DNA of 64,000 nt from the NCBI GenBank assembly GCA_917880885.1, contig OU862919.1, positions 12,728,001 to 12,792,000 of the forward strand, in the 5' to 3' direction. The notes under the pieces were generated by a model. The model was not told where the DNA came from. It saw only the letters and a program-made list of their open reading frames with translations, and did not search any database. A program made the position numbers and the translations under genes. Each line of letters begins with the position of its first letter. Position 1 is the stretch's first letter. Below, in pieces: positions 34,601 to 43,339 of this stretch. The DNA is from Limnephilus marmoratus (taxonomy: Eukaryota; Arthropoda; Insecta; Trichoptera; Limnephilidae).

Positions 34601-37600
34601 GCAGAAGCGTCCCAACTGCTCCGAAATTTTTATTTTTTATTTTTTTATTCTAAATTATTGTTAAGCGAATACCGCACAAGAGTACCAACTGCTCCAAAAA
34701 AAATTTTTAATTTTTTTATTGTAAATTATTTTTATGTGAATAAACATAACAATAATTTATGAGCACAAGAGTACCAACTGCTCGAAAAAAATTTTTTTTT
34801 TTTTGAAATTTTTTTTTATTGTAAATTATTGTTATGTGAATACACATATATGAGCACAATAGTCCCAACTGCTCGAAATAATTTTTTTTTTAATTGTAAA
34901 TTATTGTTATATGAATACATATAACAATAATTTATGAGCACAATAGTCCCAACTGCTCGAAATTTTTTTTTTATTGTACACCCCCCCCCCCCCCCCCCCC
35001 CATAAGCGAAAATATTTTGTAACACCTCATTTCGATATTTGAGTACCTCATACAAACTCATCCTGATATCGTGTCCTACCCAACACTAGACTCAAGGTCT
35101 AGAGCCACAAAACCTAAATATGAGTAGCCATCGTTCGACTGGTTATAAAGTTGAAAGATAATTTTCTGCTTTAAGAAGTATGTATTTTAACAAATAATAT
35201 TTTTTACATAAATAGTGTATACCATAATAGTTTCCATGACTAAAAAGAACAGTGACAAACCAGAACACTGAAGAAAAGTTATTAAACAACGGGCATGATC
35301 CTACTTACCAAACTTATCCTTACGGAGCAGGAAATTCTCAAACTGCCTGTTGAGAATTCGCAGAACTATGAGAAAATTACCTTGATTAGTTTTTATCGTT
35401 ATTTATTTTTGAGGTGTTATTTGAGTTTTTATTGTTATTTATTTTTGAGGTGTTATTTGAGTTTTTATCGTTATTTATTTTTGAGGCGCAACACGGCATA
35501 ACACCCCAAAAAAAATAACGATAATACTTTTAGCTGTGAAAATCTAAAATCTTATCTTGATTTATTTTGCCCAAATATCAAAAGAAAATACGGTTTATTT
35601 TTTTCTTTTGTTTTATAAAGGTTAAAATTGCATTGCGAAAAATTCCAATACAGATGATATAGCGTTCACATGTGAGCAAAAATCTGTCCACTGCTTAAAA
35701 CTGGTTGAACTTAAAAACAAAAATTTTCTTGTTTCATATTTGAGTCGTTCAATTTCTATATATCTGCTATATCAACTTTCACTGATTCGGATAAAACCGC
35801 AAAAAACTGTCACATCTGGAGCGTAAATAAAAAATTGCATTTTATTATTTTATATCATGAATTGGAGTAATGATATACTTCCGAAAAGTGTTCATTTTTC
35901 AATGGATGTCTAGATTTAAGTAATTTGGATAAATAAAATGGATATAGCGGATTTTGATACTCACTTCGTGATTTATATGGAATATAGAGGCTTTTGAAAC
36001 TCAACTGACCTGAGGGGCGTGTTTCTACACCCGCCATCTTGGCAAAATAACTGCTCGTGATTGGTTGAATTCCGATACAGCGGGTTTTGATAGTAACTTC
36101 TTGAATGATATGGCGGGTTTTGTTTCTCACTCGCAGTTTTACAATGGTTTTTGGTCGTGATAAAGGACGTTTTGAAACTCAATTTTAGATTAGTCTCGTT
36201 CCTCGCAAAAATGTGAACAAGATGTCATTATAGGACTCATTTGCTAGAAAAATTATTGAAGATATTACCACTTTCTTTGCCCTTACTGCTGCTTAAAAAT
36301 GTTAAATATGAAATAAATAAAAACTCCAATCTTGTTATTCATGAAAGCATTTGAAATGTTCATTACAGAATATCATTCCGCCCACCCCACTCAGGATCCA
36401 TGCTGATGAGCATCTCGGTTGTGGGGCGCCCCATAAAGGGGGGCACCCTGGAGGGCAGTGTGGCTACAGGGGCGGAGCCGGGCGCGCGCTGGGGCGGTCG
36501 CGGCTCTGGAGCCTCCGCCTGCGTCCAGCCCGCTGCCCTCGCCGCCGCCCGCGACTCGGACACCCTGTATCTGCTGGACGCCGGCAATTCACGTGTGCAC
36601 GTGCTGGATTCCGAGCTGTACAGCACGGGATATATTGAGAATGAAGGCAAGTTGAATAAATGATTTTGGATCTATTATTGGGAATGGTTGTGATCAGGGC
36701 AGTCTTCACCAAAGAGGCTGCAACCCGGAACAAGTCAGCAGAACAAGGCTGTCAAATTTCATATCCTAGTAAGTGTTTTAACAGAAAATGTTCTCGAAGG
36801 CCAAAAAGCATATTCAACAAATGTGGCCTACATTCACTTTTTTATTATTATTTAACCCCTAGAGAAATTTTAGGTAATGTTTCCCCCAGGCGTAAATCAC
36901 CCGTGAATTTTTTTTTGGGACATATTTCTCTCAACCTGATTTGGACTCATAAAAGACTAGCTATCTCATTTTGTATTAGAGATCGATTGATTGTGAGATA
37001 CGATTTACACAGTATTAGAAAGAGAGAAATACCAAGCTTTGTATTTGCATTTAAAAGTTTACTATGGACGCTCCCGAAAATTTTAAATGTGGTTCCATAA
37101 AACGAGGTCAAAATATTTTTGCTTTGCAATAAAATCCAAATACAGTAGAATCCGGACACAACGACTCTCAAGGAACCGGCGATATTTAGTCGTATTAACC
37201 GGATGACGCACAAAATGGCCGGATTTTATTTTTTTGTTTACATATTTATTTGAGACCCAAACAACATATTTATAGAACATTCTTGTGGGTAATATAAAAC
37301 AAATTAAAATACAAATATAAATATCCCTAGACTAATGTGTCTGCAGTAATTACTAGTCTAGGGATATTTAACCCCTTGTTTGCCGTGAGACTTTACACGC
37401 GATTTTGACCCTTATGTATAAAGAAAATGCATATTTCATAACGTATTTGTATTTTCAAAATTTTGCACAAAAACTATAATTTAATAGAAGTAAATAATAG
37501 ATGTAAAATTGTGATTTAACCACTCATTTGCCGCTCGTGCGCCGGCGTATCATGAGACTTTACACGCGATTTTGACCCTTATGTATAAAGAAAGTGTATG

Positions 37601-40600
37601 AAGAACACGGTCAGAATCGCTTGCTCTATTATCGCTCTTTACCATAGAGAAAACCGCAATTAGATTGGTGACTCCATATAATTTATATTAATGATTTACC
37701 GGAGCGCGGGAACGTGCGCAGTTCTTGCGCATGCGCGGGAAAAATTCTTTGGTCTTCAACTTTGACCTTTCTATGTACGAAATTTCTCAAGGACGCTGTC
37801 AGAATCGCCGGACATTGGGTGTCATGGCTGCCGCTTTTTGCAAACGCTAATTGGTTACAACCAACCCCATTTACTCGCGGCATTCAACGAGTTAATATAA
37901 GTAAAATAAAACAAAACAAATTTTAATTGGGCGTTTATTTCGTTATAAGGTAATAATAATAATATTAAAATGGCATTATAGGATGGGGCGATACATAATA
38001 TATAAATCAAACACAAACAATTTACATATCACAAAAACTAATAATAAAAACAATTTTAAAAAAACCCTAATCATATTCGTCAGAAATTTTATTCAAACAA
38101 TTTAAGGTCAGAAAATTAAGTGCATTATACTTTTATCATGCAACATTACAAAATTATAAAGATAATATTCAAAATAAAGAGGCAAAGTTTATAAACAAAG
38201 CCGATGAAATGCAAATTTTTTCGTAAATATTCCCGGCTACCATCAAATCCAATGTCTTTTTTGAGTACGGTTAGTAAAGTTCTTAAAGTTGGGACTTCTT
38301 TACGTACTATGTAAAAAAAATGAATTTTTTGACGAATGGCACAAATATCAAAATCATCCAATTATTTTTAGGGCGCCCCATTTTCCGTTTTCCCGGTATT
38401 TCAAATTTTCCATCTGTTTTTTCCCCTTCCTTGACGATTCGCCTTACCGTTGATTGAGATTTACCTGTGTGTGTGAAAAACATCATAAAAATTATTATTA
38501 TAGAAGGTATTTAAAAAAAAACACAGTAGATAATATTCATTAAGAAAGAGAGAGAAAATTAAGAAAAAAGTTTCTTTTCCATGAATTTAAAGAAGTTGCA
38601 TATTATTACTTTTTTTTAATTGAGTTATTCCCTTTTTCTTGTGGCTTCACATGAACTGTCAAATGAGAGAGTCAAATTCGAATTTTTAAACATAACCTCA
38701 AATCAGATTGTAATGGTTATAATCGCTCGAAAATTGGCATAAATCTTGTAATACTAATGAAATTTATTAAACAAACTGTACTACTTACCACTCATTTCAT
38801 GCAGTTCGTTTGTAGACATCTTCTAAATAAGACAGAAGCTTCTTCGCGTGATATTCGGCTAGGCAGCGTTGAAAAATGCAGTATATAACCCCTCTTGCAT
38901 CACTATGTAATGGTTTATTCATTTTAATTAAATTTAGGCAAACAATGAATAAAAATATTATCAAATCAGCGATCTTCTACTCAGATTTAAGACAATAAAT
39001 CAACCGTAACATGCGATAACATGACAGCCATAGGAAACATCAGAGTAATTCGTGTTGCCATAGTAATGAAAACATTTAGTTCCAATTTTTTTTTAATTTC
39101 TACACTTTATTGCCAAACTATACTGTAATCCAAAAAGATACAATGCACCTACATTCTTTGAAATATGTAGTTACTAACATAGAAAGTCTGTAATTTGAGT
39201 TTGTTTTTGGCCAATTTTTGTTCGATAATAAGAAATTCACACAGCGTTGTATATACCCGACTAAACACTGACTGTGATGAGGGTAGCCGGGTGCAGGGAG
39301 TAGGCAATGCGCGGGGCGGTGAGGTATTGGTGCGTAGGTTTTGTAAACAAAAGGATGAATTATTATTAAAATAGGTCAAAATAGGTCGCTTTAACACCAC
39401 TTCACTTTTTTGTCATTTCATATAAAAAGTTCACAAAGTTTCATAACTCTTTTTCGAATTACAGTTGGAAACTTTGGTTTCAAAAAGGTATACATTTTAA
39501 TTCTTTTGTGGTTAACTTTTAGACAAATATAAAGCATAGTGTTTTCTTTTTCTAACACCGTTTAGGTTTTTGATTATATTTTTCACTATGAAAGTAAGAA
39601 AGGCACAACGATTTCTGTGAGACCTATAAGAGTTGTTTATAAAAGCCAACAAATTAGCATGAGAGGTTAATACCAACTTATCCATGCAACAATAACCGAA
39701 AGAGTTTGTTTAATTAATAACTGAGTGGAAACTTCATTGTAGATTTACTACCTATCTTATATCAGCCTGATTATGTCAAGAATGTAAAACAATGCTCTTA
39801 TTATGAAATGAACTTGTTCCAGGTCTGGTGGGGCGAAGTTGCACCGGAATCGCCATGACCCAGCGCGGTCTGGTGGCTGTCAACTGGCGCACACGCCGTG
39901 TCACGGAGATGTCGGTGGAGGGCGACACCATCAACACGTGGGGCCACGAGGCCTTCCAGGAGCCAGTGGCCGTGGCGGTTGACCCCACATACGGACATGT
40001 GCTAGTGGCAGACAACGGCGCTAGGACTGTATTTGTGTTTGACGCGGAGGGGAAATTCCTGTTTCAGGTGATTATTTTCATAGTATAATGTAATAATGAA
40101 AGATAATAACAAACATTAAAAAGAACCACGCTATTTATGTCCCCTTGCTAGATAAAATGGCTAAGAAATTAAAAAAGAGCAAGGCAAAGGTAACCGACTT
40201 TACCTGTAGTGGCACGTTGGTTTGCTCAATGCATAGGACCCCTTAAAATAACTCTAATCTACATTCATTATAACAGGTACTCATAGAAATTCTCATTCCA
40301 TTGGATATGTATGGTTAAAGTTTTTTTTCATGAGGATTAGCAACAAACGACGGTTTCGTATGATATACAATTGGATAAAATGCACGATTGAACACGGATC
40401 GCCCGGGTGGGACCCAAACGCGATGCCCACTCAACCACTGACCGGTCAGTAACTCAATAACTCAGGTATGCCTCATACGTCATATGTATGTATGTCTAGC
40501 AATGTTACATTGTCGTGTAAACAAGCTTATGGGTCCGAGTGGTCAAACACAAGTTTATTATGTAAAAAATTTCAATTTTATTTTTACATTTGTTTGCTAA

Positions 40601-43339
40601 ACTATTTAGGCGAGGAATTGGCGAGTTTGCCGCATGATTTGTTTGTGTACAGTGACAATGAAATAGGTCCTTATGCTTAGTGTGTAAAGTAGGTACTCTT
40701 ATATTAACTATACTCAGAAGTTCGCAACGGTCGAGCTCCAAGTTTACAATTTTTGAAAAAAAGCATAACTTAGGTACAAGTGTCAAATACAAGGGGCAAT
40801 AACAAAGCAGGAAACCGACTTATTTACTAAGCGACAAGTAATACCTTCACAACAATTCTTTGAAAAGGGTTATAATCGGGGTTTCTTTGAAACACTTTTA
40901 TGTAGATAAAGGTAAAAGTCGTTTGCGGACAAGTCAGGAGAACGAAGTAGCCAGTCATATCGCCGTTCTTGCTCATAAAACGACCGAGGAACACCTGTCA
41001 AATCGTTATTATATCGTTATAAAATCGTTAAGAAAAAAATGTTCAACATATTGACGTAATGATCATAGTTCAGAGATACTGAGTTCCCAGCTTCATTAAA
41101 AAAAAAATAAGGGCCCATTATCCCTAACAAAGAAACTGCACACCACACGGTTACTTTATTTGAATAAAGGGGGGTCTTTCATGTAATTACTGTGGGTTAT
41201 TATACCTGACAAATAATTAATATTTTGTTTGTTGATGAAGCCACTGAGATGAAAGTGGGCTTCATCACTCAAGTATCCATGATAACTAACTTCCCACTCT
41301 CTAGATTCACAATGTTGACGGCGCAAGTCCACCTACCTTCTGCTTTTTCTGCAGTGACGTTCCCAAATTATCCCGTTTCATTGGCTCAACTGTTATAAAT
41401 AAACCACATTTTAAACTGTTGCATTTCCCTAAAAATATAAATAAATAACTGGTTTCGGGGTTCTCAAAACAAGGCCGCAGTGGTGGTCCATTCCGAAGGG
41501 ATGTCTTGCTGCTAATGCCCTCGTCCTTTTAATTGCGCATCCAGTCGATTCTTTCTATATAAAATAGTGAGCTCTGGCATCATGAAATTATGCATTGCTA
41601 AACCGTTCATCCGATTGCGATGAAACTTTGGGGATTTGATGTGCGCATCCCTTCGATTCTTTCTGTATAAACGATTACTTTTCAATGTTTATAAGAAAAA
41701 CTCTCTTTTTATAACTTTTGAAGGTTATTCCCATCAATGTAATATATCATTGAAGAAGAAGATAATAATAATAATCTAAATGAAAATATGAAAGAGAACA
41801 AGACACAGAAAAAGATAATGGTCGCAACTGGGACTCGAACCCAGAACCTCTCGTCTATCCGGGACGTGCGTTTACCAATTCCGCCATTGCGCCCTACTGT
41901 CAAACCGTCATAATAGCCAATCTCATATTTCAAATTTCAGAATTAACAATATTATCTTCAACTAATTGATTACTTTTCACTTGTCACTAAGCAGCTTATT
42001 AAGCTCAAGTAAACCATGTATTTACATAATGTTTATATTAATTTATAGGTTGGCGGCAGTGGATCAGAACTAGGCCTGATTGGGGGTCTGTGTGTATCAC
42101 CAAGCGGAGAGCTCCTGGTGGCAGACTCGGCCATACATGTCTTCAGCGCCAAGGGGGATCCTGTGGCTACCTTCGCTCAGATTCCAAAAGGTGACTTCAT
42201 TCTAACTAACCAACTAATCAGCAGGGGTAGGCAATGAGGACAGACTGCCAAAAAAACGCTGTCTTGGCACACATTCCTCGCTTCACATTCATACAGTGTC
42301 TCATATCTATATAACCTTCTTTTCTACATTCTAGTTGATGGTTAAAGTTATTTTATTATTGTTGCAAATTTTGGCGCTAATTCTGCACGCTCATGTTGAA
42401 AATGACTACAACTTCTCAAGCGTCGAAAGTAAAAATTGGATATGAAAAAATTGTATCCGTTGACCCCCGGCATATTCTGAAATTTCCAAAAATTCTATTT
42501 CTATTCTATTTTTAGGATAAGAAAGAAGCTTTTACTTCACTTTTTCTGTACATTTTGGTAATATTTCACAATAGTCTCTAATAGAAACACTTTTTCCATT
42601 CTTCAAGAATAATATATCGTTTTTCACCCACAAATGGTTCTTTATAACATCACAAAAGTCGGTAACGTGTCGTATTTAAACTGGTTTGGTTGTCCAAACA
42701 CCGGACATGACAAATCTTGTCTTGTGTTGGACACTTTTTAGTATTTATATTATTTCTATGGCATTATTTCCATATGGAAAAGATACAACTGCTAGTTAAT
42801 AAATTGATAGTACTGAATGTTTGTGTCATTATCAATTGAATAATATCTTTGTTAGGCATACAGTACCGCAAATGTAAATATTTACAAAAGTGATATTTTA
42901 ATGCCATTCGATGCGAAATCATTTTCTTGAGTATTTTCAACCAACATTATTTCTTTAGTGATTATTTTTTTGACAACATATTGTAGGTATTGTTTTTCTC
43001 TCTCCTGAACAATTTGTTTCATGTTGTTAATTATTATTGTGAAAGTAAAAATCCTTGCATCACTGCTTTTCTCTATAACTCGACAAATAATTTCACTTTC
43101 TAGGTAAAGGCTCCTACGGTGGCATCGACGTAGACTCGGAGGGCCGTATTGTGGCCCTCCGCTGGGAAAAGAACCGTACCAAGCTGTGCGTAGTGGAGCT
43201 AAAGGGGGGCACCCTGCTCACCTCCTGCCAGCTGTCCTCGCGCCTGCGCCGACCCGGGGCCCTCGCCGTCCTTCCCAATAACACCGCCGTCATCACCGAT
43301 CTCGCTGGAGACTGCATACGCAAGTACCGCTACTGGTGA
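25583..43339 (+). CDS. TRIM-NHL protein, TRIM2/TRIM3-like (RING, B-box 2, coiled coil, filamin, NHL); 5' end missing
   Basis: Ten exons join in one frame for about 650 codons: 25583-25697, 26874-27018, 27714-27875, 28856-29071, 31439-31679, 33444-33615, 36369-36646, 39823-40067, 42049-42190 and 43104-43339 (stop TGA). Domains in order are a RING finger lacking only its first Cys pair, B-box 2, an Ala/Glu/Arg-rich coiled coil, a filamin/Ig-like domain and about six NHL repeats. That order, and motifs such as KLLPCSHSVC, GGVAALPPSFLVNQLLD and DDGTYRISFRPPHSG, match TRIM2/TRIM3-type ubiquitin ligases better than TRIM32/thin, which lacks the filamin domain. The RING would bind E2~ubiquitin, the coiled coil dimerise, and filamin-NHL bind substrates or RNA. 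In animals this group acts in the cytoplasm, often in neurons. All introns are GT-AG except the one after 36646, which is GC-AG. Exons are GC-rich in an AT-rich setting. The first exon(s) were not found. Confidence 0.9.
25722..26158 (+). repeat. dispersed repeat family A, long copy 2, in TRIM intron
   Basis: Landmarks are the same as for 12350-12797 in the same order, from CTCCACACGGGAGGCCCTG to GGCGGTACCCATACCTGCC. It starts only 24 bases after the RING exon's donor. Non-coding. Confidence 0.75.
26874..27018 (+). CDS. TRIM exon: RING end and start of B-box
   Basis: It completes the codon CGA and encodes RCPICRELITIPRGGVAALP (RING ligands 7 and 8), then PPSFLVNQLLDLM. It ends with C-x2-H of the B-box (KCSTHTNQ). 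The donor is CAG/GTACAT. Confidence 0.92.
27714..27875 (+). CDS. TRIM exon: B-box 2
   Basis: 54 codons in phase 0. LLFCETCDCVFCALCTGGPH then SDSPCDH continues the C-x2-H from the previous exon to a complete B-box 2 zinc ligand set (C-x2-H, C-x2-C, C-x2-C, H, H). Start of the coiled coil follows (IKRMSEILLYKANECLSK). Confidence 0.92.
28455..28630. mobile_element. hairpin retroposon, copy 1, 14-bp target duplication
   Basis: ATATTGTACCTATG is present on both sides (28441-28454 and 28631-28644). Between them are inverted arms of about 45-50 bp (AAGTATTTTTGTTATTAG, GTTGCGCTACC, and their inverses) around a loop holding GGACACTGCAACCCTGTCC then GAAACG. A long and variable duplication is typical of target-primed insertion and not of cut-and-paste DNA transposons. 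Penelope-like elements are a possible parent family. Confidence 0.7.
28856..29071 (+). CDS. TRIM exon: coiled coil, first part
   Basis: 72 codons, phase 0 at both ends. Heptad-like and very rich in Ala, Glu, Arg and Leu, as in RREL-type segments (AAAVERRHRELLAALAAAAQ, then HKRRLLEDQLTLIDQERSK). GC-rich codon use contrasts sharply with flanking introns. Confidence 0.9.
29772..29825. repeat. 12-bp-stem hairpin motif B, intronic copy
   Basis: GCGATTTTGACC and its perfect inverse GGTCAAAATCGC lie 30 bases apart. The loop contains the inverse of TTATGTATAAAG, which is shared with the copies at 37399 and 37566. Confidence 0.8.
30173..30940. mobile_element. foldback element with ~110-bp terminal inverted repeats, in TRIM intron
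   Basis: The left arm 30173-30281 begins TAAACCCTACGTCATCGACT. The right arm 30831-30940 is its inverse, essentially without mismatches. Inside, sub-repeats of GTGTAGTCGATGAYGTAA and GCCAGGCTGCYGGTYGGCAG recur about every 150-200 bp. No coding capacity and no clear target duplication. Near-perfect arms suggest recent activity or gene conversion. Confidence 0.85.
31439..31679 (+). CDS. TRIM exon: coiled-coil end and linker to filamin domain
   Basis: It continues VEQECVGLQSQIEARDMSAR, then PRENSFLALEVQHNDALHRI, the position that reads PRENDQLDF in the TRIM2/3 family as I recall it. The donor is G/GTGAGT, phase 1. Confidence 0.9.
32330..32513. mobile_element. hairpin retroposon, copy 2, 11-bp target duplication
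   Basis: TGAAATATATT flanks both sides (32319-32329 and 32514-32524). Arms match copy 1 (AGTTATTAGTTTTTGG, GCGTTGCGCTACCTC and inverses). The loop carries CTGATGA (32434-32440), the hairpin GGACA/TGTCC, and GAAA (32461-32464). Confidence 0.75.
33444..33615 (+). CDS. TRIM exon: filamin/Ig-like domain
   Basis: It encodes EGPVVAGLEANVLLRTVDYH and ends IYDLDDGTYR, the G-T-Y strand signature of filamin repeats. It spans phases 1 to 2. The acceptor is TTTACAG and the donor is AG/GTTAAT. Confidence 0.9.
34260..34560. repeat. degenerate (GAGGTG)-rich tandem region
   Basis: ACAAATATGAGGTGAGGTGT, GAGGTGGTTG and ACTACATGTCATGTC recur three to four times at intervals of about 70-80 bp. Intronic and non-coding. 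Confidence 0.75.
34595..34985. repeat. 73-92 bp tandem repeat, five copies, ending in a C run
   Basis: The marker GTMCCAACTGCTC occurs about five times between 34609 and 34960. Repeats are separated by T-runs and TTGTAAATTATTGTTATRTG. They end in a run of about 22 C at 34981. Slippage-prone intronic DNA. Confidence 0.8.
35385..35555. mobile_element. hairpin retroposon, copy 3, rearranged with 36-bp tandem
   Basis: The right part (35487-35555: GCGCAACACGGCATAACACC then TTTTAGCTGTGAAAATCTAA) matches one arm of copies 1 and 2. The other arm has been amplified into three tandem units of about 36 bp (TTTTTATCGTTATTTATTTT and GAGGTGTTATTTGAG). Confidence 0.6.
36369..36646 (+). CDS. TRIM exon: filamin end and first NHL blade
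   Basis: It starts ISFRPPHSGSMLMSISVVGR (last filamin strands, GRPIKG). A Gly/Ala-rich linker follows, then an NHL-type blade DTLYLLDAGNSRVHVLDSEL. No GT donor fits the frame: the in-frame continuation meets TGA within seven codons, and the exon ends in GAAG before GCAAGT. Confidence 0.9.
36641..36654 (+). promoter_or_regulatory. GC-AG intron donor (AG/GCAAGT)
   Basis: Exon end GAAG at 36646 is followed by GCAAGTTG. AG/GCAAGT is the consensus of the minor GC-AG intron class. The exon leaves one base, which joins GT at 39823 to give a Gly codon and keeps frame into the next NHL exon. The nearby GT (four bases on) would put the next exon out of frame. Confidence 0.85.
37120..37390. repeat. possible pogo/Tigger-type fragment
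   Basis: It begins TACAGTAGAATCCGGACACA, reminiscent of pogo/Tigger termini (CAGTAGA and a TA flank), followed by ACCGGCGATATTTAGTCG. The other end was not found. Confidence 0.3.
37399..37810. repeat. three copies of hairpin motif B
   Basis: The left arm GCGATTTTGACC lies at 37399 and 37566, with a weaker copy at 37756. Right arms GGTCAGAATCGC (37609-37620) and TGTCAGAATCGC (37797-37808) follow at about 43 bases. The first copy lacks a right arm. Preceding bases also repeat (GAGACTTTACACGCGATTTT at 37387 and 37554). Confidence 0.7.
37971..38195 (+). mobile_element. CR1-like LINE fragment
   Basis: The plus-strand frame reads IIGWGDT, KLIIKTILKKP and LFKQFKVRKLSALYFYHAT with stops between. 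It parallels the fragments at 4210 and 7500. It ends where minus-strand transposase sequence takes over. Confidence 0.6.
38150..38470 (-). pseudogene. N-terminal part of an IS630/Tc1-mariner-type transposase
   Basis: Minus-strand frames: KSQSTVRRIVKEGEKTDGKF then IPGKRKMGRPKNNW, and after a frameshift VRKEVPTLRTLLTVLKKDIG, FDGSREYLRKNLHFIGF. Two helix-turn-helix regions separated by a GRPK hook are what I recall for insect IS630-type transposases. Truncated and broken. Confidence 0.55.
39823..40067 (+). CDS. TRIM exon: NHL blades 2 and 3
   Basis: GIAMTQRGLVAVNWRTRRVT is followed by PVAVAVDPTYGHVLVADNGA. The second has the NHL pattern of a hydrophobic strand, G-x-V-x-V-A-D and a polar turn. 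It is in phase 2 at the start and phase 0 at the end (CAG/GTGATT). Confidence 0.92.
40390..40450 (-). repeat. tRNA-like sequence, possible SINE
   Basis: The minus strand reads CAGTGGTTGAGTGGGC (A-box-like) and GCGTTTGGGTCCCACC (B-box-like) at tRNA spacing. It is too diverged for a functional tRNA. Confidence 0.35.
40866..41300 (-). pseudogene. IS630/Tc1-mariner-type transposase, catalytic part, decayed
   Basis: Minus-strand pieces across several frames: HGYLSDEAHFHLSGFINKQN (SDEAHFHL is the segment with the first catalytic Asp), THSNYMKDPPLF, VRDNGPLFFFNEAG and LRSPDLSANDFYLYLHKSV. Multiple stops and frameshifts. It may be the same transposon type as 38150-38470, but the two pieces are 2.4 kb apart. 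Confidence 0.65.
41819..41894 (-). repeat. tRNA-derived sequence with perfect T-arm
   Basis: The minus strand has TGGCGGAATTGGTAAACGC as D-arm/A-box and CTGGGTTCGAGTCCCAG as a perfect T-arm. The anticodon stem is only four pairs (CGTC/GACG), with loop CCGGATA lacking U33. The acceptor stem has one mismatch. It is probably a SINE head or tRNA pseudogene. Confidence 0.5.
42049..42190 (+). CDS. TRIM exon: NHL blade 4
   Basis: It encodes LGLIGGLCVSPSGELLVADS and AIHVFSAKGDPVATFAQIPK, one NHL repeat. The acceptor is TTTATAG and the donor is AAAG/GTGACT. Confidence 0.92.
43104..43339 (+). CDS. TRIM terminal exon: NHL blades 5 and 6, stop
   Basis: It encodes GSYGGIDVDSEGRIVALRWE, then RRPGALAVLPNNTAVITDLA, and ends DCIRKYRYW before TGA at 43337-43339. 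This closes the propeller in the manner of TRIM2/3, which ends near KVFRY. Confidence 0.93.

Noticed and set aside
36660..37100. 146-codon plus-strand open frame just after a TRIM exon
   Set aside because: It lies in the intron, begins after an in-frame stop of the exon frame, is AT-rich and matches nothing recognisable. The next NHL exon joins perfectly without it.
41819..41894. functional tRNA gene
   Set aside because: The T-arm is perfect, but U33 is missing, the anticodon stem has four pairs and the acceptor is imperfect. SINE or pseudogene is more likely. The same applies to 25264-25333 and 49244-49312.
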